Source: Pseudomonadota bacterium
GTDB lineage: Bacteria; Pseudomonadota; Alphaproteobacteria; Rhizobiales; Hyphomicrobiaceae
DNA length: 64,000 nucleotides
Direction of reading: 5' to 3'
Assembly (NCBI GenBank): GCA_023412805.1
Contig: JAEZRM010000064.1
Coordinates: forward strand, 310,001 to 374,000
Made by a program: the position numbers and the translations under genes
The notes under the pieces: model-generated
Told to the model about the DNA's origin: nothing
Database searches by the model: none
Seen by the model: the letters and a program-made list of their open reading frames with translations, nothing else
In this document: piece after piece, positions 24,918-33,296 of the stretch
Position numbering within the stretch: position 1 is the stretch's first letter
Layout: each line of letters opens with the position of its first letter

Positions 24918-25313
24918 TCACTCGCCTCGCGGCAGCCAGCGCCGCGGCGTCTCTCGCTTGTCGTCATAGGCTGCCTCGAACACTGGGGAGGCGAGTATGG
25001 CCTGGACGCGCAAGACTCCTGTGCCCGTATTGTGAAAGCCGTGCTTGCGGCCGGCAGGTATGACGGCCGACTGGCCAGCCGTAAGCCGGCGCCGCTCGTC
25101 ATCCAGCCATACCTCTGCCTCGCCTTCGAGAACGGTCAATATTTCCTCGACGGCGTGGAGATGCGCCGGCGCGCCGAGGCCCGGATCGCACCATTGCTCG
25201 AACACGGCAAGCTGCGACGTGCCGTTGGCAGCGGACGCCACCATGCGCGTGAGCACGCCCGGCCGCCACTCGTCCTTGGGCTGGCTCGCATGGTCGATGG
25301 TCGTCATGGACAT
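24918..25313 (-). CDS. Small cupin-domain protein
   Basis: A 131-residue single-domain cupin. The first cupin motif is GAPAHLHAVEEILTVLEG, giving two histidines and a glutamate as probable metal ligands. The second is AGRKHGFHNTGTGVLRV with the remaining histidine. Such proteins are sugar or organic-acid binding sensors or small dioxygenases. It begins 42 bases after the Rieske oxygenase gene on the same strand, suggesting co-transcription and a linked substrate. Function is not resolved. Confidence 0.82.
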   Translation of the reverse strand: MSMTTIDHASQPKDEWRPGVLTRMVASAANGTSQLAVFEQWCDPGLGAPAHLHAVEEILTVLEGEAEVWLDDERRRLTAGQSAVIPAGRKHGFHNTGTGVLRVQAILASPVFEAAYDDKRETPRRWLPRGE

Positions 25314-25355
25314 ATGCGAGCTCCATGGAGTGATCGTGGACGATGTCGCTTAGGC

Positions 25356-26516
25356 TCACTTCGCGGCGACGAGGCCGTCGAACGCGCGCCTGAAGCCGCC
25401 GGTCTTCTCCGCGAGGTACTGCGCGAAGTCGTAGTTCGGACGCTCGAGGTGGCTCAGGTGCCCTGCGCGAGCCGCGCCCGCCGAGACGCCGCGATAAACA
25501 CGCTCCGTGCAGCCGCGATCCTCGATGTTGACCTTGTCGAGCAGGGTCTTGAGCTGCGCAAAGCTCGCCTGCGCGTCGGGTGAATTGACGAAGTCCGGCG
25601 ACATGCCGCCGCCAAAGATCATGTGCACCTGACCGACGCCGTGCGGATGCAGTGAGAGATACCAGAAGTAGCCAGGCGTCAGCGTCATCAGCATGCTCGG
25701 ATACACGGCGAGCAGGAAAGTCGTGCGGCGGCGATCGCCCTGCATGCGTGTGTTGTTCGGATGGGCGAGCGCGATCTTGAGCGTGCCGTCCTTCAGGATG
25801 GTGTGATAGTTGAACGTCGGCAGGCCCGGCGGGCAGTCCATTTCATCGAGCTTCGAGAGGCCGCCGATCGTGCCGGCATGGCACATCGGCAGGTGATAGC
25901 TCTCCATGAAATTCTCGGCGAGGATCTTCCAGTTCGTGTCCCAGACATGGGTTTCGCGGAAGGTCTCGGTGTACGTCTCCATGGCGAAGTCGTCGATGAG
26001 ACCTTGGACTTCCGACAGATGCTCGGCGACGGGCGGCAGCTCCCGATTGAGCGTGACCATGATCCAGCCGAGCCACTCCTCGCACCGTACCGCCGGCAGC
26101 CGATAGTGCTCGGCGCAGAAGTCGCGATTGAGCTGCATGGCTGGCGCTGCACGCAGCGTGCCGTCGAGATTGTACGTCCAGGCATGATAGGGGCAGACGA
26201 TCGCCCGCTTGTTGCCGGAGCCTTCGAGCAACGTCGACATGCGATGCAGGCACACGTTCGACATGGCGCGCAGCTTGCCGTCGCCGTCGCGAATGACGAA
26301 GATCGGCTGGCCTGCAAGCTCGTACGTCAGGTAATCGCCGGGCTTCTTCAGTGCATCGGCGCGGCCGACGGTGACCCACTCCTTGGCGAATACATCCTTG
26401 ATCTCGCGGTCCAGAAATTCCAGGCTTGTGTAGACGCTCGGCGGCATGGCCCGCGCCCGCTCGAAGGGCTCGCTGACATTGGCGATCAGCTCTCGCACGG
26501 GAGGTGACACGGTCAT
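25356..26516 (-). CDS. Rieske [2Fe-2S] oxygenase, alpha subunit type
   Basis: A 386-residue ring-hydroxylating-type oxygenase counted from ATG 26516 (MTVSPPVREL), which has a GAGGGA ribosome site. Rieske cluster ligands are in CLH (residues 89-91) and CPYH (108-111). The mononuclear iron site is in NFMESYHLPMCH near residue 210. It needs a reductase and perhaps a ferredoxin to work; neither is adjacent. The substrate is unknown; similar proteins act on aromatic acids or quaternary amines. The frame stays open upstream to 26873 and there encodes an acetyltransferase fragment (listed separately), so an automatic annotation may show one 505-residue fusion. A 42-base gap links it to the cupin gene. 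Confidence 0.88.
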   Translation of the reverse strand: MTVSPPVRELIANVSEPFERARAMPPSVYTSLEFLDREIKDVFAKEWVTVGRADALKKPGDYLTYELAGQPIFVIRDGDGKLRAMSNVCLHRMSTLLEGSGNKRAIVCPYHAWTYNLDGTLRAAPAMQLNRDFCAEHYRLPAVRCEEWLGWIMVTLNRELPPVAEHLSEVQGLIDDFAMETYTETFRETHVWDTNWKILAENFMESYHLPMCHAGTIGGLSKLDEMDCPPGLPTFNYHTILKDGTLKIALAHPNNTRMQGDRRRTTFLLAVYPSMLMTLTPGYFWYLSLHPHGVGQVHMIFGGGMSPDFVNSPDAQASFAQLKTLLDKVNIEDRGCTERVYRGVSAGAARAGHLSHLERPNYDFAQYLAEKTGGFRRAFDGLVAAK

Positions 26517-26873
26517 GCGGCTCAGGTCCCTCGTTTCGATCCGGAACGGGTTCGCGAGGCCTGACGGTATCAAGCCGGACCCGGCCAGCCATGGCGAGAC
26601 GTCGTGCACGGGTTCGATTTCAGACGACACGAGCAGGCACGTGCCGGCTGCATTGCCATCGCGTGTGGCGACGAGGGCAGCTTGGTCTTGCTGATCGGCG
26701 ACAAAGTCCTCGAGCGAGGCAAGCTCGTCGTCGAAGCTTGCGCCGATCACACCGGCAAAGGCATCGACGCGCCATTGCGCGCACGTCGCGAGTTCTTTCA
26801 TGCCCGGCTGCAGGGCGAATGTGCGTATGTCGGACAAGGAGCGCTCGCGGAATAATCGAGTGATGTCAGGCAC
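26517..26873 (-). pseudogene. N-terminal fragment of a GNAT acetyltransferase, in frame with the Rieske gene
   Basis: Upstream of the Rieske start the same frame encodes 119 residues. They include MKELATCAQWRVDAFAGVIG, QQDQAALVATRDGNAAGTCL and EIEPVHDVSPWLAG. This pattern matches the first half of a GNAT-family N-acetyltransferase, up to the point where the acetyl-CoA-binding motif (V-x-P-x-x-R-x-x-G-x-G/A) should follow. That motif is missing: after WLAG the sequence changes character and runs into the oxygenase. It is best explained as a deletion that left an inactive GNAT fragment. It could be translated as an extension of the oxygenase, which cannot be excluded. Confidence 0.6.
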
Positions 26874-26903
26874 CGTATATCCGCAAACGCTCGTGTGTGT
26901 GCG

Positions 26904-27959
26904 CTACTTTATGGCGCGCGACGTGAATTCGATGGGTTGCGCCTCTGGAAACTTCCACGTTCCTTCGAGGATCTCGCCGCGTGGGCGATAGAGCCGCACA
27001 GTGTAGTTCCAGCCCTTCATGGTCGGCAGGCAGTTGGGTATGCGCCCGTCGCAGCCACCGAACTGGACGCTGACCGCGCCATCACCATCCTTCTTGGCCG
27101 TGATGTTGTTGATCGAGTAGGCGTTGTACGGATTCTTCTCGAAATAGCCCTCTCCATTGTAGACGCTGATGGACCAGAAGCCGTTCACCGGCACTTGCCC
27201 AACTCGCAGCTTGTAGACCGTCTCGCCGTCGTTCTTCGCGGGTGTGACGCTCAGATACGTCGCATCCCTGTCGGGATTGCCGCCCCAGCCTGCTGCCGTG
27301 GCAATGAGATGGCGCACCGGATCGACCCGGTCTTTTGGGCCAAAAGCGTTCTTGAAGCCGCCCGTAGCGGAGGAGAGCACGAGCAGCGCATCGCGAATCT
27401 TTTTCTGATCCGCCGCGTTCCAGTTCGGTACTTCGAATTTGCCGGGGCTCTTCTGTGTGACCTTGATCGCGTCCTGGAGCGCTCGGACCTGCTCGAGATC
27501 TTTTGGATTGGCTGGGTCGACCAGAATGCGCACGGCGGCGCCGACGTATCGCGTACCGACGCCATCCCTCGTCAGGGTCACGGGCTTGCCGCCATAGACG
27601 ACCATCGGCACGTAGTGATCCTCACTGATCACCTGCAGTGACATGAAGCGCTTGCCGGCATTCGGAAGTGCGATCGTCACCGGTCCCGCATCGAGATCGA
27701 ATACGCCCATAGAGTAGAGCGTATCGCGGTTCATGCGGATGACAGTCTGGTGGTCGATCTCTGTCGGCGTGCGGTTATGCATGAACTTGCCGAAGCCGTC
27801 GTCCTTTACGGCTCTGCTCATGTAGAGATCCGACTCGGCGCGCGCAAAATTGTCGATCGTGACGGGGACCGTCGTTCCTGACGGCGCCTGTGCGAGCGCG
27901 GTGGCGCTGGCAGCCGTCAGCAGCAAAGCCGTAGCTGTGTGCAGGCGGAGCGTGTTCAT
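26904..27959 (-). CDS. Secreted DUF1254/DUF1214 protein
   Basis: A 351-residue protein with a Sec signal peptide (about residues 1-23, ending ALAQA). The N-terminal part (TIDNFARAESDLYMSR, then VIRMNRDTLYSMGVFDL) is DUF1254-like. The C-terminal part (VGQVPVNGFWSISVYNGEGYF, NPYNAYSINN) is DUF1214-like. The molecular function of these domains is not established. The start at 27959 is chosen because it begins the signal peptide and has AGGGA upstream; a longer frame to 28145 has no support. A 14-base palindrome lies in its upstream region. Confidence 0.85.
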   Translation of the reverse strand: MNTLRLHTATALLLTAASATALAQAPSGTTVPVTIDNFARAESDLYMSRAVKDDGFGKFMHNRTPTEIDHQTVIRMNRDTLYSMGVFDLDAGPVTIALPNAGKRFMSLQVISEDHYVPMVVYGGKPVTLTRDGVGTRYVGAAVRILVDPANPKDLEQVRALQDAIKVTQKSPGKFEVPNWNAADQKKIRDALLVLSSATGGFKNAFGPKDRVDPVRHLIATAAGWGGNPDRDATYLSVTPAKNDGETVYKLRVGQVPVNGFWSISVYNGEGYFEKNPYNAYSINNITAKKDGDGAVSVQFGGCDGRIPNCLPTMKGWNYTVRLYRPRGEILEGTWKFPEAQPIEFTSRAIK

Positions 27960-28142
27960 GATCCAATTCCCTAAGTGTGCTGGCGCTCTCATTCGTGCAG
28001 CGCAGCCGCGAGTCGGTGCGCCTCGGCGTGGATGCTCGCCAAAATGACGGCGCGGAAACATGAGGTAGAACCCTGAATGGTTACGCGCAGAGCCTGATGT
28101 CGCGTTCCTGATCTCGCCCAAGTCCTGGTCAGCGCATATATT

Positions 28143-28156
28143 CAACCAATTGGTTG
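28143..28156. promoter_or_regulatory. Candidate operator CAACCAATTGGTTG
   Basis: A perfect 14-base palindrome about 185 bases upstream of the DUF1254 gene start and 68 bases after the stop of the split-barrel gene. The shape suits TetR-type dimers. No TetR gene is in the window. The central ACCAATTGGT also occurs at 48511-48520, just before trpF. Confidence 0.35.
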
Positions 28157-28223
28157 GCAGCCGCGCTGGCCGAAGAGCACGGCATGGAAGATATCCGCTG
28201 GATAAATCTTCTGTACGGACGGC

Positions 28224-28949
28224 TCAGTCATCTTCCGCTGCTGCGTACGCGACCGCGTACGATTCCTTTGCTGCCTCTTCCAGCAGGCGTCCCAACGCAT
28301 AGGGTGCGAGATTGGCTGGCCGCACGACACCATCCATCAATCGCGGGCACGGCTCTGGCTTCCCGATGATCGTGCAAATGGGCAGCCGCTCGGCGTAGAT
28401 GGGGAGCAGGTAGTCCTCATCATCGTCGGCAACACCCTTGGCGCGGATTTTCGCGGAGGCTCTCTCGATATCCATGTAGATGACGGCCGTGGCTTTGATC
28501 TCCTGCTTGTCGCTCTGGCGAAGCTGCGCCGTGCGGCCCGGGAAGAAGCGATCGACCATCATCACGAGGGCCTGCTCTTTCTCGGCCTGATCTTCGACGA
28601 TGCGCGCCTTGCCGAAGGCCATGACCGAGCGATAGTCGGCTGAATGGTTGAACCCGCAGCGCGCGAGGACGAGACTGTCGAGCTGCGTCACGGTCAGGCA
28701 GGCGGGTTCGCCCTCGGAGAGATTGCGCAGCATCCGGCTGGCGCTGCTGCCGTGCCAGTAGAGGCGTGTGCCTTCACGCCAGTACAGGGTGGGCGTGCAG
28801 TAGGGTTGGCCATCAATCACGTACGAGACATGGCAGAGCACGCCTGCATCGAGGAGCGCGTGAACGGTCGCATGGTCGTAGTGGCCGCGGTCATGGCGCC
28901 GCTTGACCTTATTGATCTCATCGACTGGATAGGTTTGACCATCAGCCAT
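28224..28949 (-). CDS. Pyridoxamine 5'-phosphate oxidase-like flavin split-barrel protein
   Basis: A 241-residue protein of the PNPOx-like FMN split-barrel group (NimA-like branch). The core is HALLDAGVLCHVSYVIDGQPYCTPTLYW followed by SRMLRNLSEGEPACLTVTQLD, the two conserved strands and FMN-binding loop. It is not the housekeeping pdxH type. The start at 28949 follows AAGGAG. The gene is divergent from a MocR-type regulator, a common arrangement in which the PLP-sensing regulator controls a neighbouring vitamin B6-related or detoxifying gene. Its true substrate is unknown. Confidence 0.85.
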   Translation of the reverse strand: MADGQTYPVDEINKVKRRHDRGHYDHATVHALLDAGVLCHVSYVIDGQPYCTPTLYWREGTRLYWHGSSASRMLRNLSEGEPACLTVTQLDSLVLARCGFNHSADYRSVMAFGKARIVEDQAEKEQALVMMVDRFFPGRTAQLRQSDKQEIKATAVIYMDIERASAKIRAKGVADDDEDYLLPIYAERLPICTIIGKPEPCPRLMDGVVRPANLAPYALGRLLEEAAKESYAVAYAAAEDD

Positions 28950-29020
28950 GGTGGGCTCCTTGGGCGTTGACCTCTTTAGAATGAATGCGCAGAGTGGTTG
29001 AAATCGAGGTCCACTTTGCC

Positions 29021-30481
29021 ATGAAATCAGCAACCATTTCGCGAGGAGGCGGACGGCTGTCCGATCTTCCGATCACGCTCGACGGCAGGGTCGGCAATCA
29101 AAGCGCTCGCGTGCACGCGGCGCTCAGAGCGGCGATCGTCGAGGGACGCCTGCACGCCGGTCTGCAGTTGCCATCGAGCCGGAATCTCGCCGAGCAACTC
29201 GGCGTGCGCCGGAATGCGATCGTTGCCGCCTACGAGCATCTCGTCAGTGACGGTCTGCTCGAGGCGCGGCACGGTGCTGGCACTTATGTCGCCCATGACC
29301 TGCCGATATCGCCTGTTCGGGCGCTTACCCTGCAGCAGAACTTCGCACCACCCATGCGGCGGCCCTTCGCGCTTGGTCATACGTTCGTCGATGACGATAT
29401 TCTGCGCCGCCTCGGTAGCTCCTTGCGCCATCACGTGCTGACTGCCGGTCCTGAGGAAATGGGATACGGCGATCCTCGTGGAAGTGCGCATCTGCGAGAG
29501 CAGGTCACGCAGCATCTCGTTGTCCATCGCGGTGTGCGATGTGATCCCGAATGCATTGCCATCGTGAGCGGAACGCAGCATGCGCTTCGCCTCTGCGTGG
29601 AGGCTCTGTTCGCGCGCGGCGATGGCATCTGGATGGAGGATCCGGGCTACTACGCGACGCACACGACATTGCGCGCGGCGGGCATGAAGCTCGTGCCCAT
29701 ACCTGTCGACAGCGAAGGGCTCGACGTCGACGCAGGCCTGCGCACAAAGGCAAAGGCGCGCGCGGCCTACGTTACGCCATCGCATCAGTTTCCGACGGGC
29801 GTGACCATGAGTATGCGCCGACGCATCGCACTCATCGATTGGGCGCGCGCTACGCAAAGTTGGATCATCGAGGACGACTATGACAGCGAGTATAGGTTCG
29901 CAGGGCCGCCATTGACCGCCCTGGCCGGCATTGGCGGTGAGCGCGTCATCTACATCGGTACGTTCACGAAGACGCTGTTTGCGGGCTTGCGCCTTGCCTA
30001 CATGGTCCTACCGCCCGAGATCGTAGGGCGGGTGATCGCGGCGCGCGCGGCACTGGACCGCTTTCCACCGCGCTTCATGCAGGATGCGGTTGCGGATCTG
30101 CTCGCGGATGGATCGCTCGCGCGTCACACCCGCCGTATGCGCGGGCGTTATCGGGAGGCGCGGGATGCCGTCGTCACCACCTTGCGTGAAACGGCTGGCG
30201 ATACGCTGGAAATCTACGGTCCGGCGCAGGGGCTTCATCTCGTCGCGAGCCTGCCGGACGGCGTTTCGACCGAGGGCGCCGTCCGCATTCGCGAGAGCGC
30301 CAATGTTGATGCCAAGCTGCTCTCCGAGACGCGGCTTTCAGCTGTAGGCCCCGAAGGCTTCATACTCGGATATTCCGGGCATTCGCTCGACGAGATGCGA
30401 GCCGCAGCTCGATCCCTCGGTCAGTCCGCACGCGATCTTGTCGGTCAACAGCGGCGCGGCCGCTTGCGGAGTAAGCGCTAG
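29021..30481 (+). CDS. MocR/PdxR-type transcriptional regulator (GntR helix-turn-helix plus aminotransferase-like domain)
   Basis: A 486-residue regulator. The winged helix near residues 20-85 includes GLQLPSSRNLAEQLGVRRNAIVAAYEHL. The rest is a fold-type I aminotransferase-like domain with the PLP-lysine region IYIGTFTKTLFAGLRLAYM and the DDYDSEYR motif. Such regulators sense PLP or PLP-amino acid adducts. The start could be ATG 28985 or 29021; I prefer 29021 because GAGG lies upstream. The divergent split-barrel oxidase gene, 71 bases away, is the natural target. The shared region contains AGTGGACCT on the - strand, resembling a MocR half-site. Its 3' end overlaps the convergent Lrp gene by four bases. 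Confidence 0.9.
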   Translation: MKSATISRGGGRLSDLPITLDGRVGNQSARVHAALRAAIVEGRLHAGLQLPSSRNLAEQLGVRRNAIVAAYEHLVSDGLLEARHGAGTYVAHDLPISPVRALTLQQNFAPPMRRPFALGHTFVDDDILRRLGSSLRHHVLTAGPEEMGYGDPRGSAHLREQVTQHLVVHRGVRCDPECIAIVSGTQHALRLCVEALFARGDGIWMEDPGYYATHTTLRAAGMKLVPIPVDSEGLDVDAGLRTKAKARAAYVTPSHQFPTGVTMSMRRRIALIDWARATQSWIIEDDYDSEYRFAGPPLTALAGIGGERVIYIGTFTKTLFAGLRLAYMVLPPEIVGRVIAARAALDRFPPRFMQDAVADLLADGSLARHTRRMRGRYREARDAVVTTLRETAGDTLEIYGPAQGLHLVASLPDGVSTEGAVRIRESANVDAKLLSETRLSAVGPEGFILGYSGHSLDEMRAAARSLGQSARDLVGQQRRGRLRSKR

Positions 30482-30966
30482 AAATCCAGCAACGCGTTGT
30501 CGATCACTTCCTTCATCACGAAGAATGTCCGAGTCTGGCGTACGGCGGGGAGGCCGATGAGCTGGTCGCCGTGCAGGCGATTGAAATCGGCAAGGTCGCG
30601 CACGCGGATCTTCAGAAAGAAATCGAAGTCGCCGGCCACGAGATGGCAGTCGAGCACGAACGACAGCTTCCGCACAGCCGCTTCGAAGTCGCCGAAGCTC
30701 TCGGGCGTCGATCGGTCCAGCACGACGCCGACAATCACGAGCGTCCCACGCTCGACTTTCTCAGGCGCGATCTCGGCGCGCACGCGGCGGATGTAGCCAC
30801 TTTTGAAGAGCTGCTCCGTGCGGCGATGGCACGTGGCGGCGCTCGCGTTCACGGTTTTGGCGAGATCGGCATTTGTCATGCGTCCGTCGCGCTGGAGCCG
30901 CTGAAGGATCCGCCGGTCGAGACGATCGAGTTCGTGCAGTTCCACGGTCTTGGAAGATTCTCTCAT
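30478..30966 (-). CDS. acdR: Lrp/AsnC-family regulator, AcdR-like
   Basis: A 162-residue Lrp/AsnC protein. The N-terminal helix-turn-helix is LDRRILQRLQRDGRMTNADL with SAATCHRRTEQLFKSGYI. The C-terminal RAM effector domain includes VLDCHLVAGDFDFFLKIRV. It is divergent from acdS across 138 bases, the arrangement in which acdR is known to control ACC deaminase in several Proteobacteria; that is the basis of the name. It is convergent with, and overlaps by four bases, the MocR gene. No clear ribosome site precedes its ATG. Confidence 0.85.
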   Translation of the reverse strand: MRESSKTVELHELDRLDRRILQRLQRDGRMTNADLAKTVNASAATCHRRTEQLFKSGYIRRVRAEIAPEKVERGTLVIVGVVLDRSTPESFGDFEAAVRKLSFVLDCHLVAGDFDFFLKIRVRDLADFNRLHGDQLIGLPAVRQTRTFFVMKEVIDNALLDF

Positions 30967-31104
30967 TTATATACCATTTTCTAGGATAAGATCATTTCAT
31001 CGTGATCAGAGGTGGATATGATGATCATACGAAAATCCAACTTTGAAAGCACCTATCTCTTGGTATGAGCTAGATTTCGAGCACTTTCGCAACGGGAGAT
31101 GCTC
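30967..31104. promoter_or_regulatory. acdR-acdS divergent control region
   Basis: A 138-base, distinctly AT-rich gap between the two divergent starts. It contains TGGAT/ATCCA arms (31013-31017 and 31035-31039) flanking an ATGATGATCAT core, a plausible Lrp-type operator. A TTGAAA at 31043-31048 with TATGAG 15 bases later is a possible weak acdS promoter. I see no sigma-54 TGGCAC-N5-TTGC site. Confidence 0.45.
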
Positions 31105-32124
31105 ATGCTCAGGCTCGACAAGTTCGAACGCTATCCACTCACTTTCGGCCCGACGCCGATCGAGCATCTGCCGCGCCTGACAGCGGCGATCGGCGGCAAG
31201 GTGCAGATCTACGCCAAGCGCGACGACTGCAATTCCGGCCTCGCCATGGGCGGCAACAAGCTGCGCAAGCTCGAATACATAGTTCCGGATGCCATTGCCT
31301 CGAACGCCGACACGCTCGTCTCGATCGGCGGCGTGCAGTCGAACCATACGCGCATGGTCGCGGCGACGGCCGCCAAGATCGGCATGAAGTGCGTCGTCAT
31401 CCAGGAGAGCTGGGTGCCGCATGAGGATGCCGTCTACGACCGCGTTGGCAATATTCTCATGACGCGCCTCATGGGGGCCGACAGCCGTATCATGCCGGAC
31501 GGCTTCGACATCGGCATTCGCAAGAGCTGGGAAGACGCCATTCAGTCCGTGAGGGATGCGGGGGGCAAGCCGTACGGGATTCCGGCCGGCGCGTCGGTGC
31601 ACAAGTACGGTGGGCTCGGCTATGTCGGCTTCGCGGAAGAAGTGCGCAAGCAGGAAGCCGAACTCGGTTTCAAGTTCGACTACATCATCGTGTGCGTGGT
31701 CACGGGCTCGACGCAGGCCGGCATGATCGTCGGATTCGCCGATGACAATCGTGCCGATCGCGTGATCGGCATCGACGCATCGGGCACGCCGGCGCAAACG
31801 CGCGAACAGGTGCGCGAGATCGTCGACAACACCGCGGAGCTGGTCGAGCTCGGCCGCAAGGTGTGCGACGACGAGATCGTGATCATCAACGACTACGCCT
31901 ATCCGGCCTATGGCGTTCCGAGCGCGGAGACCAACGACGCCATCCGTCTCGCAGCGCGCACCGAAGCCATGATCACAGACCCTGTCTACGAGGGCAAATC
32001 CATGCAGGGCATGATCGACCTCGTGAAGAAGGGCTATTTCCCCGAGGGCTCTAAGGTGCTCTACGCCCACCTCGGCGGTGCGCCGGCAATCAATGGGTAC
32101 AGCTATACGTATCGCAATGGTTAG
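31105..32124 (+). CDS. acdS: 1-Aminocyclopropane-1-carboxylate (ACC) deaminase
   Basis: Splits ACC, the plant ethylene precursor, into 2-oxobutyrate and ammonia using PLP. The 339-residue product has standard length. The PLP lysine is K52 (in GGNKLRKLEY), and the nucleophile-region serine is S79 in SIGGVQSN. The three residues that separate ACC deaminase from D-cysteine desulfhydrase are all of the deaminase type: Tyr in YPAYGVPS, Glu in VYEGKSMQGM and Leu in YAHLGGAP. The ATG at 31105 is preferred to 31099 because the GGGAG ribosome site at 31094-31098 is then correctly spaced. This is a marker of plant-associated or rhizosphere life. Confidence 0.96.
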   Translation: MLRLDKFERYPLTFGPTPIEHLPRLTAAIGGKVQIYAKRDDCNSGLAMGGNKLRKLEYIVPDAIASNADTLVSIGGVQSNHTRMVAATAAKIGMKCVVIQESWVPHEDAVYDRVGNILMTRLMGADSRIMPDGFDIGIRKSWEDAIQSVRDAGGKPYGIPAGASVHKYGGLGYVGFAEEVRKQEAELGFKFDYIIVCVVTGSTQAGMIVGFADDNRADRVIGIDASGTPAQTREQVREIVDNTAELVELGRKVCDDEIVIINDYAYPAYGVPSAETNDAIRLAARTEAMITDPVYEGKSMQGMIDLVKKGYFPEGSKVLYAHLGGAPAINGYSYTYRNG

Positions 32125-32234
32125 GTGATGAAGCGTGGCGGAGGTCGCACGCGTCGGCGACCTCCAGGCGATCACGCAGCGTGCAACTGACCGCGGGAGT
32201 CCCGCGCTCAATGCCGAGTAACTCCGCCTTGGCC

Positions 32235-32777
32235 TCAGCTCTTGGCCTTCCATACGCGGATCGACTTGAGTGCAAATTGAATGTGGCTTTCGGCGTCAGA
32301 GGACGTGAGGACGGCTTCGATCGTGCCTTTCGGCGCAATCACATACGACGTGCGGCTTGCCATGACGCGGGAAGCGGTCCCTCGCGCGGCATCATAGGCC
32401 CGCACGACCGTGCCGTCTGGATCGGCACCAACCGGGAATTTGTCGCGGCATCCCAAACTCGAGAATTCGCGCTGTGTCTCCAAAGTGTCCGTCGAGATCC
32501 CGATCACCGCGGCGCCCAGTTTCTCGAATTCGTCCATGGCTTCCGCAAAAAGGCGGGCTTCTTCCGTGCAGACGGATGTGAAGCTCTTTGGATAGAAATA
32601 GACGACGACCGGCCCCTTCGTCAGGGATTTTGCCAGATCAAAGACGATGTCCTTGCCGCCGAGCGCAGCAGGGATGGCGAAGGTCGGTGCGGTTGATCCG
32701 ACGCTCAATTCAGCCCGAGCGCCGGTCGTGACCATCGCCAACAAGCAGGCCAGAAGGACCTGCGGGAAGATTTTCAT
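32235..32777 (-). CDS. Exported peroxiredoxin (AhpC/TSA, Bcp-like)
   Basis: A 180-residue thioredoxin-fold peroxidase. The first 22 residues form a Sec signal peptide ending ARA, so it should act in the periplasm, unlike typical cytoplasmic Bcp. The peroxidatic site is YPKSFTSVC with Cys70 in the PxxxTxxC motif, and a possible resolving Cys is at 110. The catalytic arginine is probably in TSYVIAPKG's preceding strand (ASRTSY). The partner reductant is not evident nearby. Confidence 0.87.
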   Translation of the reverse strand: MKIFPQVLLACLLAMVTTGARAELSVGSTAPTFAIPAALGGKDIVFDLAKSLTKGPVVVYFYPKSFTSVCTEEARLFAEAMDEFEKLGAAVIGISTDTLETQREFSSLGCRDKFPVGADPDGTVVRAYDAARGTASRVMASRTSYVIAPKGTIEAVLTSSDAESHIQFALKSIRVWKAKS

Positions 32778-32888
32778 GCAGCCCTCTTCAGCATTCGAGT
32801 TCGCGGTAGCAGCTTGCCAACTCTAATGCAGAAGCCTCGGCAGCGCTAATGGCAAGTCCGAGAAATCGCGGGCCCTCATGCCTCAGCG

Positions 32889-33296
32889 CTACTCGGCTGC
32901 CTCCGCGAGCATCACGGCTGGGTCCGGCTTCAGCTCGACCGTTACCTTCTCGATCCTGCCGGTGAACGCGAATGGCAGCTCGTAGGTGAAGTCGATGGGT
33001 GAGCCGATGTCCATGCCGACGTCGATACCTTCTCCGAGCGAGAACTGGATGGGGATGGTTCGCTTCAACCGGCCGCCGGCGACCTTCTTGCCATTGGCCT
33101 TCATCGTGAGCTCGCCGCTCTTGCCCATGCCGCCGCCGTCATAGGCGAAATCCACGACGAGCTTAGTCTTGCCCTTCGGCAGCGGGTTGTCCCCAGCCAA
33201 GGTCGTGCGTTCGACGAACAGGAAATCATAGACGAACGTCGGCTTGCCATCGCGTAGATAGAGGCCATAGCCGGGCCCCGGTATTCTCGAGCGAGA
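32889..33296 (-). pseudogene. Arylsulfatase C-terminal remnant
   Basis: The frame from 33296 to the stop at 32889 reads GYGLYLRDGKPTFVYDFLFVER, then LPKGKTKLVVDFAYDGGG, KANGKKVAGGRLKRTIP and FTGRIEKVTVEL. This is the C-terminal beta-sandwich region of type I arylsulfatases. A TAA stop lies immediately upstream in frame, and the whole catalytic domain with the formylglycine CxPSR motif is absent. A stand-alone start at TTG 33200 would give only a 103-residue tail. I regard it as a decayed gene. Confidence 0.7.

Noticed and set aside
28985..29020. An upstream start for the MocR regulator
   Set aside because: No ribosome site before 28985; not excluded, but 29021 has better context.
31105..32124. 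D-cysteine desulfhydrase as an alternative for acdS
   Set aside because: The Glu and Leu that define ACC deaminase are both present (VYEGKS and YAHLGG), and an AcdR-like regulator is divergent.
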